Position numbers and translations under genes: made by a program. This document shows, one piece after another, positions 1 through 7,091 of a stretch of 13,512 nucleotides of DNA; position 1 is the first letter of the stretch, and each line of letters begins with the position of its first letter. Source of the stretch: DASVAL01 sp035649575 (GTDB lineage: Bacteria > Planctomycetota > UBA1135 > UBA2386); NCBI GenBank assembly GCA_035649575.1, contig DASRJH010000124.1, positions 1 to 13,512 of the forward strand, given 5' to 3'. The notes under the pieces are model-generated. The model was not told the DNA's origin and did no database searches. It was given only the letters and a program-made list of their open reading frames with translations.

Positions 1-853
1 AGGCCTTTTTCGGCCTCGGCACGCGCATGCGCGGGCTGCGCAGGTCGCCGCCGCGCTGCACCAGCCGTCGCAACAGGTCGCCATAGATGGCTCCCATGAT
101 GCGCGCCGGCGCGAGCGCCCGCCGCTGCCGGCGTGGCAAGAGACGCAGCACCACGCGCGCGGCAGCGAATTCGCCGGACGCCTTCTGCGCCAGTCGCGCG
201 CAGAGCGCCGCAACGGGCCCACCCGGCGCGTAGACGGCACTGGGCCCCGAGCCATCGAGCCACGCGCGTTCCACACCGGTCTCGGCGAGCCAGGTCTGCG
301 GCACATAACACCGCCCGAGCCCGGCGTCGAAACGAAGATCGCGCAGGATGTTCGTGAACTGCAGCGCCTTGCCCAGCGCATCGGCAAACCGCGTCGCCTC
401 CGCACCGATGACCCCGAGCACCGGCAGGCACGCAAGCCCGACCGCGGACGCCACGCGATAGCAGTAGCAGCGCAATTCCGCCTCGTCGGCGAAGGCGTGC
501 GGAGCCAGGTCCATCTCGACGCCATCGAGCAGGTCCAGCAGGGGGCGGACTTCCACGCCGAACCGCTGCATGGCTGTCTGCAGGGCCTGGCCGACCGGCG
601 TCGCGCCCTTGCCGTTCGCGACAGCTGCGAGCTCCGCGCGCCAGAACTGCAGATGCGCGCGCCCGGTCGCTGCGTCACCGGCTTCGTCGACCGCGTCGTC
701 CGCGACGCGACAGAACGCGTAGATCGCAGTCATGCCCTCCCTGCGCGCCCGATCGAGGCACACGAACGCGGTCGTGAAGCTGGAGCCCGAACGCGCGGTG
801 ATCTCCTCTGGCCGCATCGCCGCCGTGATCGGCTGCGGGACGACGGAGCTCAT
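1..853 (-). CDS. hpnD: Presqualene diphosphate synthase HpnD (3' end cut by window edge)
   Basis: Trans-isoprenyl diphosphate synthase of the squalene/phytoene synthase family. HpnD condenses two farnesyl diphosphates to presqualene diphosphate, the first step of the HpnD-HpnC-HpnE route to squalene for hopanoids. Translating the minus strand from the ATG at 853-851 gives 284 codons without a stop. Visible features are RSGSSF at residues 21-26, the first aspartate motif in YAFCRVADDAVDE (D52, D53, D56), CYCYRVASAVG near 129-139, and NILRDLRFD with D172 and D176, followed by GRCYVP. The tail DLRSPRMRVPRPKKA resembles the usual HpnD C-terminus, so only a few residues are probably missing. Its start overlaps the hpnC stop (ATGA), implying translational coupling. 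Oddity: the second metal-binding motif reads DLRFD, where relatives usually have acidic residues in the middle. The assignment as HpnD rather than a phytoene synthase rests on the hpnC neighbour and the tail. Confidence 0.9.
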   Translation of the reverse strand, partial: MSSVVPQPITAAMRPEEITARSGSSFTTAFVCLDRARREGMTAIYAFCRVADDAVDEAGDAATGRAHLQFWRAELAAVANGKGATPVGQALQTAMQRFGVEVRPLLDLLDGVEMDLAPHAFADEAELRCYCYRVASAVGLACLPVLGVIGAEATRFADALGKALQFTNILRDLRFDAGLGRCYVPQTWLAETGVERAWLDGSGPSAVYAPGGPVAALCARLAQKASGEFAAARVVLRLLPRRQRRALAPARIMGAIYGDLLRRLVQRGGDLRSPRMRVPRPKKA

Positions 854-1746
854 GCGCGCACCGCCGTGAACTGCGGCGCCCCGCGGCGACACAGTCCCGC
901 GAGCAGTACCCCGGTCCGTTCGAGCTTGCCGAGATGCACGCGTTCGCCGAGCACGTCGCCACCCGCCAACCGGATGCGGCGCAACACGGCCGCTGCCCCG
1001 CGCAGGATCGCGCGCAGTTCCCACCGCAGGCGTCCGCTCACGGCGCCGATCAGCGGCCAGCCCGCCGCGAACTGCGCGCCGATGCGATCCGCCCAGTGCA
1101 GCACGAACGCGCGCACCTGCGCATCGGCAGCAACGGCGCGCAGCTGCGCCTCGCCGACGCCGAACTGCACGAGGTCCTCGCTCGGGAAGTAGATGCGGTC
1201 CCGTTCGCGCAGATCCTCGCCGAGATCCTGCAGGTGGTTCAGCAGCTGCAGCGCCGTGCAGATGTCGTCCGACCATCGGTCGAGCTGTGCCTTGCGGTAA
1301 CCGCTCACACGCAGCACGAGGCGACCGACGGGATCCGCCGAACGGCGGCAGTAGTCGAGCAGTGAAGGCAGGTCGTAGCGGGTCCGCACGAGGTCCTGGG
1401 CGAAGGCGTCGAGCAGGTCCGTGAACAGCTCTCGTTCCAGCTCGCACTGGCGGATCGTCGCGCGTAGGTCGACGAACAACGGCACGTCGTCCGCACCTTC
1501 GTCGAGGTGCCGCAGGAAGTCGCTCTGGAACGCCGCCAACGCAGCCGCGTCGCGCAGCTCGTCGGCAAGGTCGTCTGCCGTGCGCGCGAACGCATAGATG
1601 CGCCGCAAGTGCAGCCGCGCAGGACGCGGCAGGAGCCACGATCCGACCGGGAAGTTCTCGTAGTGCCGTCCAGCCAGCGCCAGGTAGCGCTTTGCATCGT
1701 GCAACAGAGGATCTGCCGGAACAGCCAAGGGATCGCCACCACACAC
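850..1746 (-). CDS. hpnC: Hydroxysqualene synthase HpnC (squalene synthase-like)
   Basis: Second enzyme of the HpnCDE pathway: it converts presqualene diphosphate to hydroxysqualene, which HpnE then reduces. From the start chosen the protein has 298 residues, a normal length. The HpnC signature HYENFPVGSWLLP is at residues 28-40, the first aspartate-rich motif YAFARTADDLADE at 51-63, and the second, NHLQDLGED, at 170-178, followed by RIYFPSEDL. The reading frame is open back to a TTG at 1872, but that would put the start inside the ribosome-binding region of the diverging gene. I therefore prefer the GTG at 1746-1744, which leaves about 27 residues before HYENFPV; TTG codons slightly further in are alternatives, and no strong Shine-Dalgarno decides it. 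The gene precedes hpnD with a 4-base overlap and faces away from the DUF669-like gene across about 130 bases that must hold both promoters. Confidence 0.88.
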   Translation of the reverse strand: MCGGDPLAVPADPLLHDAKRYLALAGRHYENFPVGSWLLPRPARLHLRRIYAFARTADDLADELRDAAALAAFQSDFLRHLDEGADDVPLFVDLRATIRQCELERELFTDLLDAFAQDLVRTRYDLPSLLDYCRRSADPVGRLVLRVSGYRKAQLDRWSDDICTALQLLNHLQDLGEDLRERDRIYFPSEDLVQFGVGEAQLRAVAADAQVRAFVLHWADRIGAQFAAGWPLIGAVSGRLRWELRAILRGAAAVLRRIRLAGGDVLGERVHLGKLERTGVLLAGLCRRGAPQFTAVRA

Positions 1747-1863
1747 CGGCTCATCACCGGGACGCGGGGTCGATGAGGCTAGCGGGCACTGCGCGGTTTT
1801 CGTGAGAAAGCTGCAACCGCGGCGCCCTTGCTGGACCCATTGCACCTGTCCGTCAACCGCAGC

Positions 1864-1869
1864 AAGGAG
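1864..1869 (+). promoter_or_regulatory. Shine-Dalgarno site of the DUF669-like gene
   Basis: AAGGAG lies 7 bases before the ATG at 1877. It is one of the few clear Shine-Dalgarno sequences in the window. It fixes the start at MEIDFDALG rather than at the in-frame TTG-type start about 75 bases upstream. Confidence 0.75.
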
Positions 1870-1876
1870 CAACCAA

Positions 1877-2377
1877 ATGGAGATCGATTTCGACGCCCTG
1901 GGTCCCCGGTCCGATTTCGTGACCGTGCCCGCCGGAACCTACCTGTGCCGAGTCGCCGAGGTGCGAACCGGTACCACCCGCGCCGGCGACGAGCGCTGGT
2001 CGATGCGACTCGTGGTCGAGGAGGGCCAACACGTCGGCAAGCAGGCAGCCTGGGACAGTCTCGTGTTCAGCACTCGCGGGCGAGCCCGCGCCCGCATGGT
2101 CCTGCAGGCGCTGGGACTTCCCGCCTCGGGCAAGGTCCAGGTCGAGCCAGGCGACCTCGATGGTCGCACGGCCCTCGTCGAGGTCCGGCCCGCCGAGTAC
2201 CAGAACCAGGCCGGCGAGGTCGTGCGGCGCAACGAGGTGCCCTACGACGGGTTCCGTGCCGTTCCTGGCGGCACGGACGGCGCGGTGCCGCCGCGAAGGC
2301 AGCTGTCCGGAGCAGGCCATCCGAATCCGGGCCCGGTTCCCCGCGGCGACGACGAGATCGGCGATATCCCATTCTGA
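1877..2377 (+). CDS. DUF669-like protein with SSB-type C-terminal tip
   Basis: A 166-residue protein. The first ~125 residues look like the DUF669 family of phage and bacterial proteins often found beside recombination genes: VPAGTYLCRVAEVRTGTT at 17-34, then a strand-rich stretch with WDSLVFSTRGRARARMVLQALGL around 59-81 and GDLDGRTALVEVRPAEYQ near 92-109. Residues 130-156 are a low-complexity Gly/Pro linker, and the protein ends in DDEIGDIPF. This layout (compact N-terminal domain, flexible linker, acidic tip ending IPF) mirrors bacterial single-stranded DNA-binding protein, whose E. coli tip ends DDDIPF and recruits repair and replication enzymes. I infer a single-stranded-DNA-binding or accessory role; the family call is from memory of its pattern and binding is untested. 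The AAGGAG at 1864 supports this start. It diverges from hpnC, and the next gene on its strand starts 163 bases downstream. Confidence 0.7.
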   Translation: MEIDFDALGPRSDFVTVPAGTYLCRVAEVRTGTTRAGDERWSMRLVVEEGQHVGKQAAWDSLVFSTRGRARARMVLQALGLPASGKVQVEPGDLDGRTALVEVRPAEYQNQAGEVVRRNEVPYDGFRAVPGGTDGAVPPRRQLSGAGHPNPGPVPRGDDEIGDIPF

Positions 2378-2540
2378 CGCACAATTCTCATCGCCGAAGG
2401 CGCGCCCCGGTCCGCCCTGCCCGCAGCGGAGCCACCTTGACATGGGGGAACTGCGCGACGGCGCCCCCGGGGCCGATTCCAGGGGACTCTGGGCCTGAAG
2501 GCGGCTAAGGCCATCGCATCCGCTTGCCGATCAACGAAGA

Positions 2541-3512
2541 ATGCAGGTGGGCCAATTCCCAGCATCCGCAGCGACCTCGCTGATCGAGGGATACTGCGAT
2601 GACTTCGTATCCTTCGCATCCACGCTCGCGCAGACCCTCGAACAGGTCTCGATGCGCGGCCTCGGTTTCGACACTTGCCGTGAGTCGCTCATGCGCATGG
2701 AGCGTGGCATGCGCGACCTTGCCGGTGCGATCCAGGAACTGCTCGAGCGCGGCACGACCGAGTTCAACACCCTGCTCGCCAAGCAGGGGGAACAGAACGG
2801 CGCGACCGGCACGCCGACGGCCCGACCGCCGAGCGCGTCCTCGCGCAACCCGGCCAGCAAGTCGGGGGCGGGTGGCAAACGCCCCGCCCCGTTGGGCCCG
2901 CGGCCATCCACGCCAGCCGCCACCACCGCGACCATGCCGCCCGCGGCTCCGAAGCCGCCAGTGGAACGGCGCGCGACCCAGGTGGAAAGGCGCACGCACT
3001 CAGGACCGACGACCCCAGGAGCGGCGCACGGCGCCAGTGCGCGCGAACCCCTGCGCGGCACGAGCCAGAGCATGCCCTTGCTGTCGGTCTTCCAGTTCCT
3101 CGGCCGCATGCGCAAGACGGGCGTCATGCGCGTCACCGTGGGCAACGAGACGATGACCTTCGAGATGGTCAACGGTTGCGTTCAGTTGGCAGTCAGCGAC
3201 AACTCGCCCAAGGACGAACACCTGGGCGAGCTGCTGATCGAACAAGGCATGTGTACCCGCCAGGCCATCACACCGCTGCTCGCCAGCGCGAGCTCCTCGA
3301 ACGAGAAGCTCGGCAACCTCGTCGTCCAGCAAAAGCTCGTCTCCAACGGCCAGATCCTCGAAGCCCTCGAACTGCAGGTGCAGCGCCGGTTCGCGCGCGC
3401 CTGCAAGAATCTGAACGCGAGCTACCAGTTCGACGAGTGTGCGCCGAGACCGACGGACGGCCGGATCCGCATCACGCCGCTCGAGCTGTCGTACGGACAC
3501 AAGAACGCCTGA
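2541..3512 (+). CDS. DUF4388 domain-containing protein
   Basis: A 323-residue cytoplasmic protein in three parts. Residues 1-85 are mostly helical and contain a run likely to pair or coil (ESLMRMERGMRDLAGAIQEL). Residues 86-175 are a low-complexity Pro/Ala/Thr/Arg linker. Residues 177-300 carry a DUF4388 (PATAN-type) domain: PLLSVFQFLGRMRKTGVMRV, then FEMVNGCVQLAVSD. This is followed by helices with LGELLIEQGMCTRQAI and LGNLVVQQKLVSNGQILEAL, which resemble the N-terminal helical repeat of type II/IV secretion ATPases that often accompanies DUF4388. Such domains occur in signalling proteins linked to motility and gene regulation, but the specific role here is unknown. The ATG at 2541 is the first good start; only a weak GAAGA precedes it. 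ligA follows after 42 bases on the same strand, which may be cotranscription and need not mean shared function. Confidence 0.75.
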   Translation: MQVGQFPASAATSLIEGYCDDFVSFASTLAQTLEQVSMRGLGFDTCRESLMRMERGMRDLAGAIQELLERGTTEFNTLLAKQGEQNGATGTPTARPPSASSRNPASKSGAGGKRPAPLGPRPSTPAATTATMPPAAPKPPVERRATQVERRTHSGPTTPGAAHGASAREPLRGTSQSMPLLSVFQFLGRMRKTGVMRVTVGNETMTFEMVNGCVQLAVSDNSPKDEHLGELLIEQGMCTRQAITPLLASASSSNEKLGNLVVQQKLVSNGQILEALELQVQRRFARACKNLNASYQFDECAPRPTDGRIRITPLELSYGHKNA

Positions 3513-3554
3513 CGGCAACCGCCGCTTGACCCGCTCGGGTCGGTCTAGGACGGT

Positions 3555-5564
3555 GTGGCCGTGACCGTCCCGCACGATCTCGAGAACCTGCGCCGGAAGA
3601 TCCGCACCGCGGACGACCAGTACTACAACCGCGGCTACAGCGATCTCACGGACGCCGACTACGACCAGCTGTTCGTGCAGTTGCGGCAACTCGAGGCGGC
3701 GCATCCCGAGCTGATCACCAGGGACTCGCCGACGCAGACCGTGGGCGCGCCGCTGCCGAAGGGAGGCACCTTCGCCACGGTCGCGCATCTGGCGCCGATG
3801 GGCAGCATCGAGTCGCTAATGGATGCCGGCGACGTGCGCAGCTTCGACGAGCGTGTGCACCGCCTGCTCGAACTGCCGCCCTCGGCCCCGCTGCCGTGGA
3901 GCTGTGAGCCGAAACTCGACGGCACGAGCGCCAATCTGCTCTACGAGAACGGCGTCTTCGTGCGCGGCCTGTCGCGCGGCGACGGCGAGCAGGGCGAGGA
4001 CCTCACGCGCAACCTGCGCACGATCCGCAACCTGCCCCTCACGCTTCCCGGCCCGTTTCCGACCCGCATCGAGATCCGCGGCGAGGTCCTCATGAGCAAG
4101 CGTGGCTTCGCGCGGCTGCAGGAACGCGAAGAGACCAGCAGCGAGGGCTCGTTCCGCAACGCGCGCAACACGGTCGCCGGCACGCTGAAGCTGCTCGATC
4201 CGAGCATCTGCAAGCGGCGCCCGCTCGACTTCATCGCGTTCGCGATCGGCCACGTCGAAGGCCGTGACTTCGCCACGCACGAAGCGCTGCGCGCCCAGCT
4301 CGCCAGGTGGGGTTTCCAGGTCGCCGAACCGTTCGCGCTCGTGCAGGGCATCGACGCCGTGCTGGCCTTCCGCGACGAGCTCGAACGGCGGCGCGACGCA
4401 CTGCCCTACGAGCTCGACGGCATCGTCGCGAAGATCGACCGCTTCGACCTGCAACAGAAGCTGGGCCGCACGTCGCGCACGCCGCGGTGGGCGCTGGCCT
4501 ACAAGTTCGCGCCGCGCCTCGCGAAGACACGCGTGCTGAAGATCGGCGCGCAGGTCGGCCGCACCGGCGCCGTGACGCCCGTGGCCCACCTCGAGCCCAC
4601 CGAGCTCGCCGGCGTCACGGTGCGCAACGCGTCGCTGCACAACTGGGCCCTGCTCGCCGAACGCGACATCCGCGAGGGCGACGTCGTCGAGATCCAGCGC
4701 GCCGGCGACGTGATCCCCGAGATCGTTCGCGTGTTCTCCGAACAGCGCGGGCCGGATTCGCGACCGTTCGCGCCGCCGACGGTGTGTCCGACGTGCGGCG
4801 GGTCCCTCGAGGTCGAGGGCAAGTTCCTCTACTGCATCAATCTCGACTGCAAGGACCAGCTGGTCGGCCGCATCGTGCATCTGGCCGGACGCCGCGCATT
4901 CGACATCGAAGGGCTGGGTCCCAAGCAGATCGAGCAGCTCGCGCAGGCCGGCCTCGTTGCGACGCTCGAGCACGTCTTCACGCTCGCGCTGAAAAAGGAC
5001 CAGCTGCTCGAGCTCGAACGCTGGGGCGAACGCAGCACGCAGAACCTGCTCGAGCAGGTCGAACGCAGCAAGACGCCGACGCTGGCGCGCTTCCTGAACG
5101 GCATCGGCATCCGCCATGTCGGCGAGACGACGGCGAAGGACCTCGCCGCGCACTTCGGTTCGCTCGATCGCCTGCAGCACGCGAGCGCAGAGCAGCTGAT
5201 GGCTGTCGACGGTGTCGGCGAGGAGGTCGCCACGGCCGTGGTCGATTTCTTCGCCTCGCCGAAGAACCAGGCCACGTTGCGCGCGCTCGCCGCGGCCGGG
5301 GTCCGACCGCAGGAATCCACGGGCGTGACCGCAGGTCCGCTCACGGGCCGCACGTTCGTCTTCACGGGCGGATTGGCGACGATGACACGCGACGAGGCCA
5401 AGGCCAGGGTCGAAGCACTCGGGGCGAGCACTGCGGGCTCCATCAGCAAGAAGGTCACCGACGTCGTCGCCGGCGCCGATGCGGGCAGCAAGCTCGACAA
5501 GGCGCGACAGCTCGGACTTCGCATCCACGACGAGACCGCGTTCAGCGCGCTCGTGGCGCAATGA
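3555..5564 (+). CDS. ligA: NAD-dependent DNA ligase LigA
   Basis: Seals nicks in duplex DNA during replication and repair, using NAD+ to adenylate itself. All expected domains are present in 669 residues. The N-terminal Ia region has YYNRGYSDLTDADYDQL (23-39). In the adenylation domain the active-site lysine is K120 in EPKLDG, with RGDGEQGED at 141-149, DGIVAKID at 288-295 and the nucleotide-binding lysine K317 in YKFAP. An OB fold follows. The zinc finger has C411, C414, C427 and C432. Helix-hairpin-helix repeats include GIGIRHVGETTAKDLAAHFG (516-535) and VDGVGEEVA, and the BRCT domain starts at LTGRTFVFTGG (596-606). The start is a GTG; an AGGA at 3547-3550 could serve either the GTG at 3555 or the one at 3561. 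Two segments diverge slightly from common LigA: PMGSIES where PMLSL is usual, and NARNTVAGTLK. The gene looks intact and functional. Confidence 0.97.
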   Translation: MAVTVPHDLENLRRKIRTADDQYYNRGYSDLTDADYDQLFVQLRQLEAAHPELITRDSPTQTVGAPLPKGGTFATVAHLAPMGSIESLMDAGDVRSFDERVHRLLELPPSAPLPWSCEPKLDGTSANLLYENGVFVRGLSRGDGEQGEDLTRNLRTIRNLPLTLPGPFPTRIEIRGEVLMSKRGFARLQEREETSSEGSFRNARNTVAGTLKLLDPSICKRRPLDFIAFAIGHVEGRDFATHEALRAQLARWGFQVAEPFALVQGIDAVLAFRDELERRRDALPYELDGIVAKIDRFDLQQKLGRTSRTPRWALAYKFAPRLAKTRVLKIGAQVGRTGAVTPVAHLEPTELAGVTVRNASLHNWALLAERDIREGDVVEIQRAGDVIPEIVRVFSEQRGPDSRPFAPPTVCPTCGGSLEVEGKFLYCINLDCKDQLVGRIVHLAGRRAFDIEGLGPKQIEQLAQAGLVATLEHVFTLALKKDQLLELERWGERSTQNLLEQVERSKTPTLARFLNGIGIRHVGETTAKDLAAHFGSLDRLQHASAEQLMAVDGVGEEVATAVVDFFASPKNQATLRALAAAGVRPQESTGVTAGPLTGRTFVFTGGLATMTRDEAKARVEALGASTAGSISKKVTDVVAGADAGSKLDKARQLGLRIHDETAFSALVAQ

Positions 5565-5665
5565 AGTCCTCGGGTACAAGGCATGCTGTGCGCATTGTGG
5601 CTCTGGGCCTCGGGCTCGGCTTCCTGCTCTACATCGGCTACCTCGCACTCGGCATGCTGCCGTGA
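5561..5665 (+). CDS. 34-residue single-span membrane protein overlapping ligA stop
   Basis: A small open frame whose ATG (5561-5563) overlaps the ligA stop codon in an ATGA arrangement, typical of translational coupling. The N-terminus is basic (K2, R7, H8, R11) and is followed by one hydrophobic segment, IVALGLGLGFLLYIGYLALG at residues 12-31, ending MLP before a TGA. The basic-then-hydrophobic order predicts a membrane anchor with its N-terminus in the cytoplasm; the GLGLG run could favour helix packing. All but the first bases lie beyond ligA, so the pattern is not a by-product of ligA codons. I do not recognise a family, and no strong Shine-Dalgarno is present. It could be chance, but the overlap and the clean membrane segment make a real gene more likely than not. 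Confidence 0.6.
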   Translation: MKSSGTRHAVRIVALGLGLGFLLYIGYLALGMLP

Positions 5666-5679
5666 CGCCGCTGCTCGCT

Positions 5680-5693
5680 CGATCGCGCGATCG
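5680..5693. repeat. 14-base perfect palindrome downstream of ligA unit
   Basis: CGATCGCGCGATCG is a perfect palindrome 15 bases after the stop of the small membrane protein gene. It could fold as part of a transcription end signal for the ligA unit, but no T-run follows and a fully paired palindrome leaves little loop. In a GC-rich genome a chance origin is possible. Confidence 0.3.
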
Positions 5694-5714
5694 GGCCTGT
5701 TGGGGGCCGCCGCC

Positions 5715-5743
5715 TTGACCCGCCTTGCCGCGCTATCCATGAT
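5715..5743 (+). promoter_or_regulatory. Candidate sigma70-type promoter for gmd remnant-fcl
   Basis: TTGACC (5 of 6 to the -35 consensus) at 5715-5720 is followed after exactly 17 bases by CATGAT (4 of 6 to the -10 consensus) at 5738-5743. It lies about 50 bases before the gmd start and in the only sizeable gap between ligA and the sugar-nucleotide genes. It is the best promoter match I noticed in the window, but it is judged by eye. Confidence 0.35.
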
Positions 5744-5796
5744 CCCGCCAGAAGGCCTCGGGCCCGATACGCCCGTCATGCAGCGATCCCAATGAC

Positions 5797-6115
5797 ATGG
5801 CAAAGCTCGCGCAACAACGCTCCCCGAAGATTGCACTGATCACCGGCATCACCGGCCAGGACGGGGCATATCTCGCCAGGAGTCGACCTGGCGACCGGCA
5901 AGGTCGTCGTCAGCGTCGACCCGCGATACCACCGCCCGACCGAGGTCGACACGCTGCTCGGCGACTCGAGCAAGGCGCGCGAGAAGCTCGGGTGGAAGCC
6001 GCGCACGACGTTCGCCGACCTCGTCAAGGAGATGGTGCGCAAGGACCTCGAGATCACCAGGCGCGACGTGCTGGTGCAGGAGAAGGGCTACCGCACCATC
6101 CGCAGCCATGAATGA
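5797..6115 (+). pseudogene. gmd: GDP-mannose 4,6-dehydratase (gmd) remnant with internal out-of-frame deletion
   Basis: Gmd converts GDP-mannose to GDP-4-keto-6-deoxymannose, the substrate of Fcl. Only its ends survive. From the ATG at 5797, 27 codons encode the nucleotide-binding start, with KIALITGITGQDGAYLA ending at 5877. Then, in a different frame from 5879, 78 codons encode the C-terminus: VDPRYHRPTEVDTLLGDSSK, REKLGWKPRTTF and DLVKEMVRKDLEITRR, ending SHE and a TGA at 6113-6115. This tail aligns by eye with E. coli Gmd ([20 protein letters not shown]). E. coli Gmd has about 373 residues, so roughly 265 codons are missing, including the catalytic Thr/Glu/Tyr/Lys region. The frames do not join, so no functional enzyme can be made. 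The junction sits in an 8-base inverted repeat. The C-terminal frame overlaps the fcl start by 8 bases, as in an ordinary gmd-fcl operon, so the ancestor was an intact pair. Assembly error is the main alternative. Confidence 0.88.
5873..5894. repeat. 8-base inverted repeat at the gmd deletion junction
   Basis: TCGCCAGG (5873-5880) and CCTGGCGA (5887-5894) are exact reverse complements around AGTCGA. The point where the N-terminal gmd frame gives way to the C-terminal frame (5877-5879) falls inside the left arm. The repeat may have been created by the join or may have favoured it; chance cannot be ruled out. Confidence 0.5.
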
Positions 6116-7064
6116 GACCGACCGCATCTTCGTCGCGGGTCACGCAGGCCTCGTCGGCGGCGCGATCCTGCGCGCGCTGCAACGCAAGGGTTGCCGCAAC
6201 CTGATCACCGCGAGCCGCGGCCAGCTCGATCTGCGAGACCAACAGGCGACGCGGCGTTTCTTCGCGGAGCAGAAGCCGCAGTTCGTGTTCCTCGCGGCCG
6301 CCAAGGTCGGCGGCATCCTCGCCAACGACACGTATCCGGCGGACTTCCTCTGGGACAACCTCATGATCGGGGCGAACGTCGTCGATTCGGCGTTCCGGAC
6401 CGGCGTGAAGAAGCTGCTGCTGCTCGGCAGCAGTTGCATCTACCCGCGCCTCTCGCCGCAACCGATCCCCGAGGAAGCGCTGCTCACGGGCCCGCTCGAA
6501 CCGACGAACGAGTGGTATGCGATGGCCAAGATCGCCGGCATCAAGCTCTGCCAGGCCTACCGGAAGCAGCACGGGTGCAACTTCATCGCCGGCATGCCGA
6601 CGAACCTGTATGGCCCCGGCGACAACTTCGATCTCGCGACCTCGCACGTGCTGCCTGCGCTGCTGCGCAAGATCCACGAGGCCAAGGTGGCTGGACAGAC
6701 AACGGTGACGCTGTGGGGCAGCGGCAAGCCGCGGCGCGAGTTCCTCTATGTCGACGACTGCGCCGACGCGTGCCTGCACCTGATGCAGCACTACGACGGC
6801 AACGGCTTCTACAACATCGGCTACGGCGAAGACCTCACGATCGCCGAGCTGGCCAGGCTGATTGCCGACGTCGTGGGCTTCCGCGGCCAGTTCGTGCACG
6901 ACACGAGCAAGCCCGACGGGATGCCGAAAAAGATGATCGACAGCAGGCGCATCCTCGCCTCGGGCTGGCGGCCCAAGGTCGGGCTGCGCGAGGGCATCGA
7001 GCGCACGTATCGCTGGTTCCTCGCCAACGCGGCGAAGGGCGTGGAACGCGCAGCGGAGACGTGA
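6108..7064 (+). CDS. fcl: GDP-L-fucose synthase
   Basis: Short-chain dehydrogenase family epimerase/reductase that turns GDP-4-keto-6-deoxymannose into GDP-L-fucose with NADPH, supplying fucose for surface glycans. The 318 residues are full length. The nucleotide-binding GHAGLVG is at 11-17. The catalytic residues are visible: S108 and C110 in GSSCIYPRLSPQPIPEE, Y137 and K141 in NEWYAMAKIAGIK, and H180 in DLATSHVLP. Further family motifs are NLYGPGDNFD (166-175), GKPRREFLYVDDCADACL, and SKPDGMPKKMIDS near the C-terminus. The ATG at 6108 overlaps the end of the gmd reading frame by 8 bases; there is no close Shine-Dalgarno, so it probably relied on coupling to gmd. With gmd broken here, its substrate must come from another dehydratase copy, or the gene is idle. 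The gene itself shows no damage. Confidence 0.96.
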   Translation: MNETDRIFVAGHAGLVGGAILRALQRKGCRNLITASRGQLDLRDQQATRRFFAEQKPQFVFLAAAKVGGILANDTYPADFLWDNLMIGANVVDSAFRTGVKKLLLLGSSCIYPRLSPQPIPEEALLTGPLEPTNEWYAMAKIAGIKLCQAYRKQHGCNFIAGMPTNLYGPGDNFDLATSHVLPALLRKIHEAKVAGQTTVTLWGSGKPRREFLYVDDCADACLHLMQHYDGNGFYNIGYGEDLTIAELARLIADVVGFRGQFVHDTSKPDGMPKKMIDSRRILASGWRPKVGLREGIERTYRWFLANAAKGVERAAET

Positions 7065-7066
7065 GA

Positions 7067-7091
7067 GGTGGCGGCGGGCCCGCCGCTCACC
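7067..7091. terminator. Candidate bidirectional hairpin between fcl and GT-C gene
   Basis: The 22-base gap between two convergent genes lies almost wholly inside a strong hairpin. GGTGGCGGCGGG (7067-7078) pairs with CCCGCCGCTCACC (7079-7091) with one unpaired T; the core GCGGCGGGCCCGCCGC is a perfect palindrome. The GT-C stop codon (7087-7089) is inside it. Placement suits a two-way terminator, but neither side has a T-run. Confidence 0.45.

Noticed and set aside
497..1192. Long plus-strand open frame across hpnD and hpnC
   Set aside because: Its translation is Arg/Ala-rich with no family pattern, and the opposite strand carries two clear enzymes with catalytic motifs. GC-rich genes commonly leave such open antisense frames.
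2442..2498. 18-codon ATG frame in the gap before the DUF4388 gene, with TTGACA overlapping its start
   Set aside because: It is too short, has no ribosome site, and the TTGACA has no -10 element at a suitable distance. I see nothing convincing in the 163-base gap.
3528..3541. GACCC-GCTC-GGGTC hairpin between the DUF4388 gene and ligA as a terminator
   Set aside because: The stem is only five base pairs with no T-run and lies right before the ligA start; it is too weak to call.
3816..5648. 610-codon minus-strand frame opposite ligA
   Set aside because: It is antisense to an intact ligA with every conserved motif, and the translation shows no domain I recognise.
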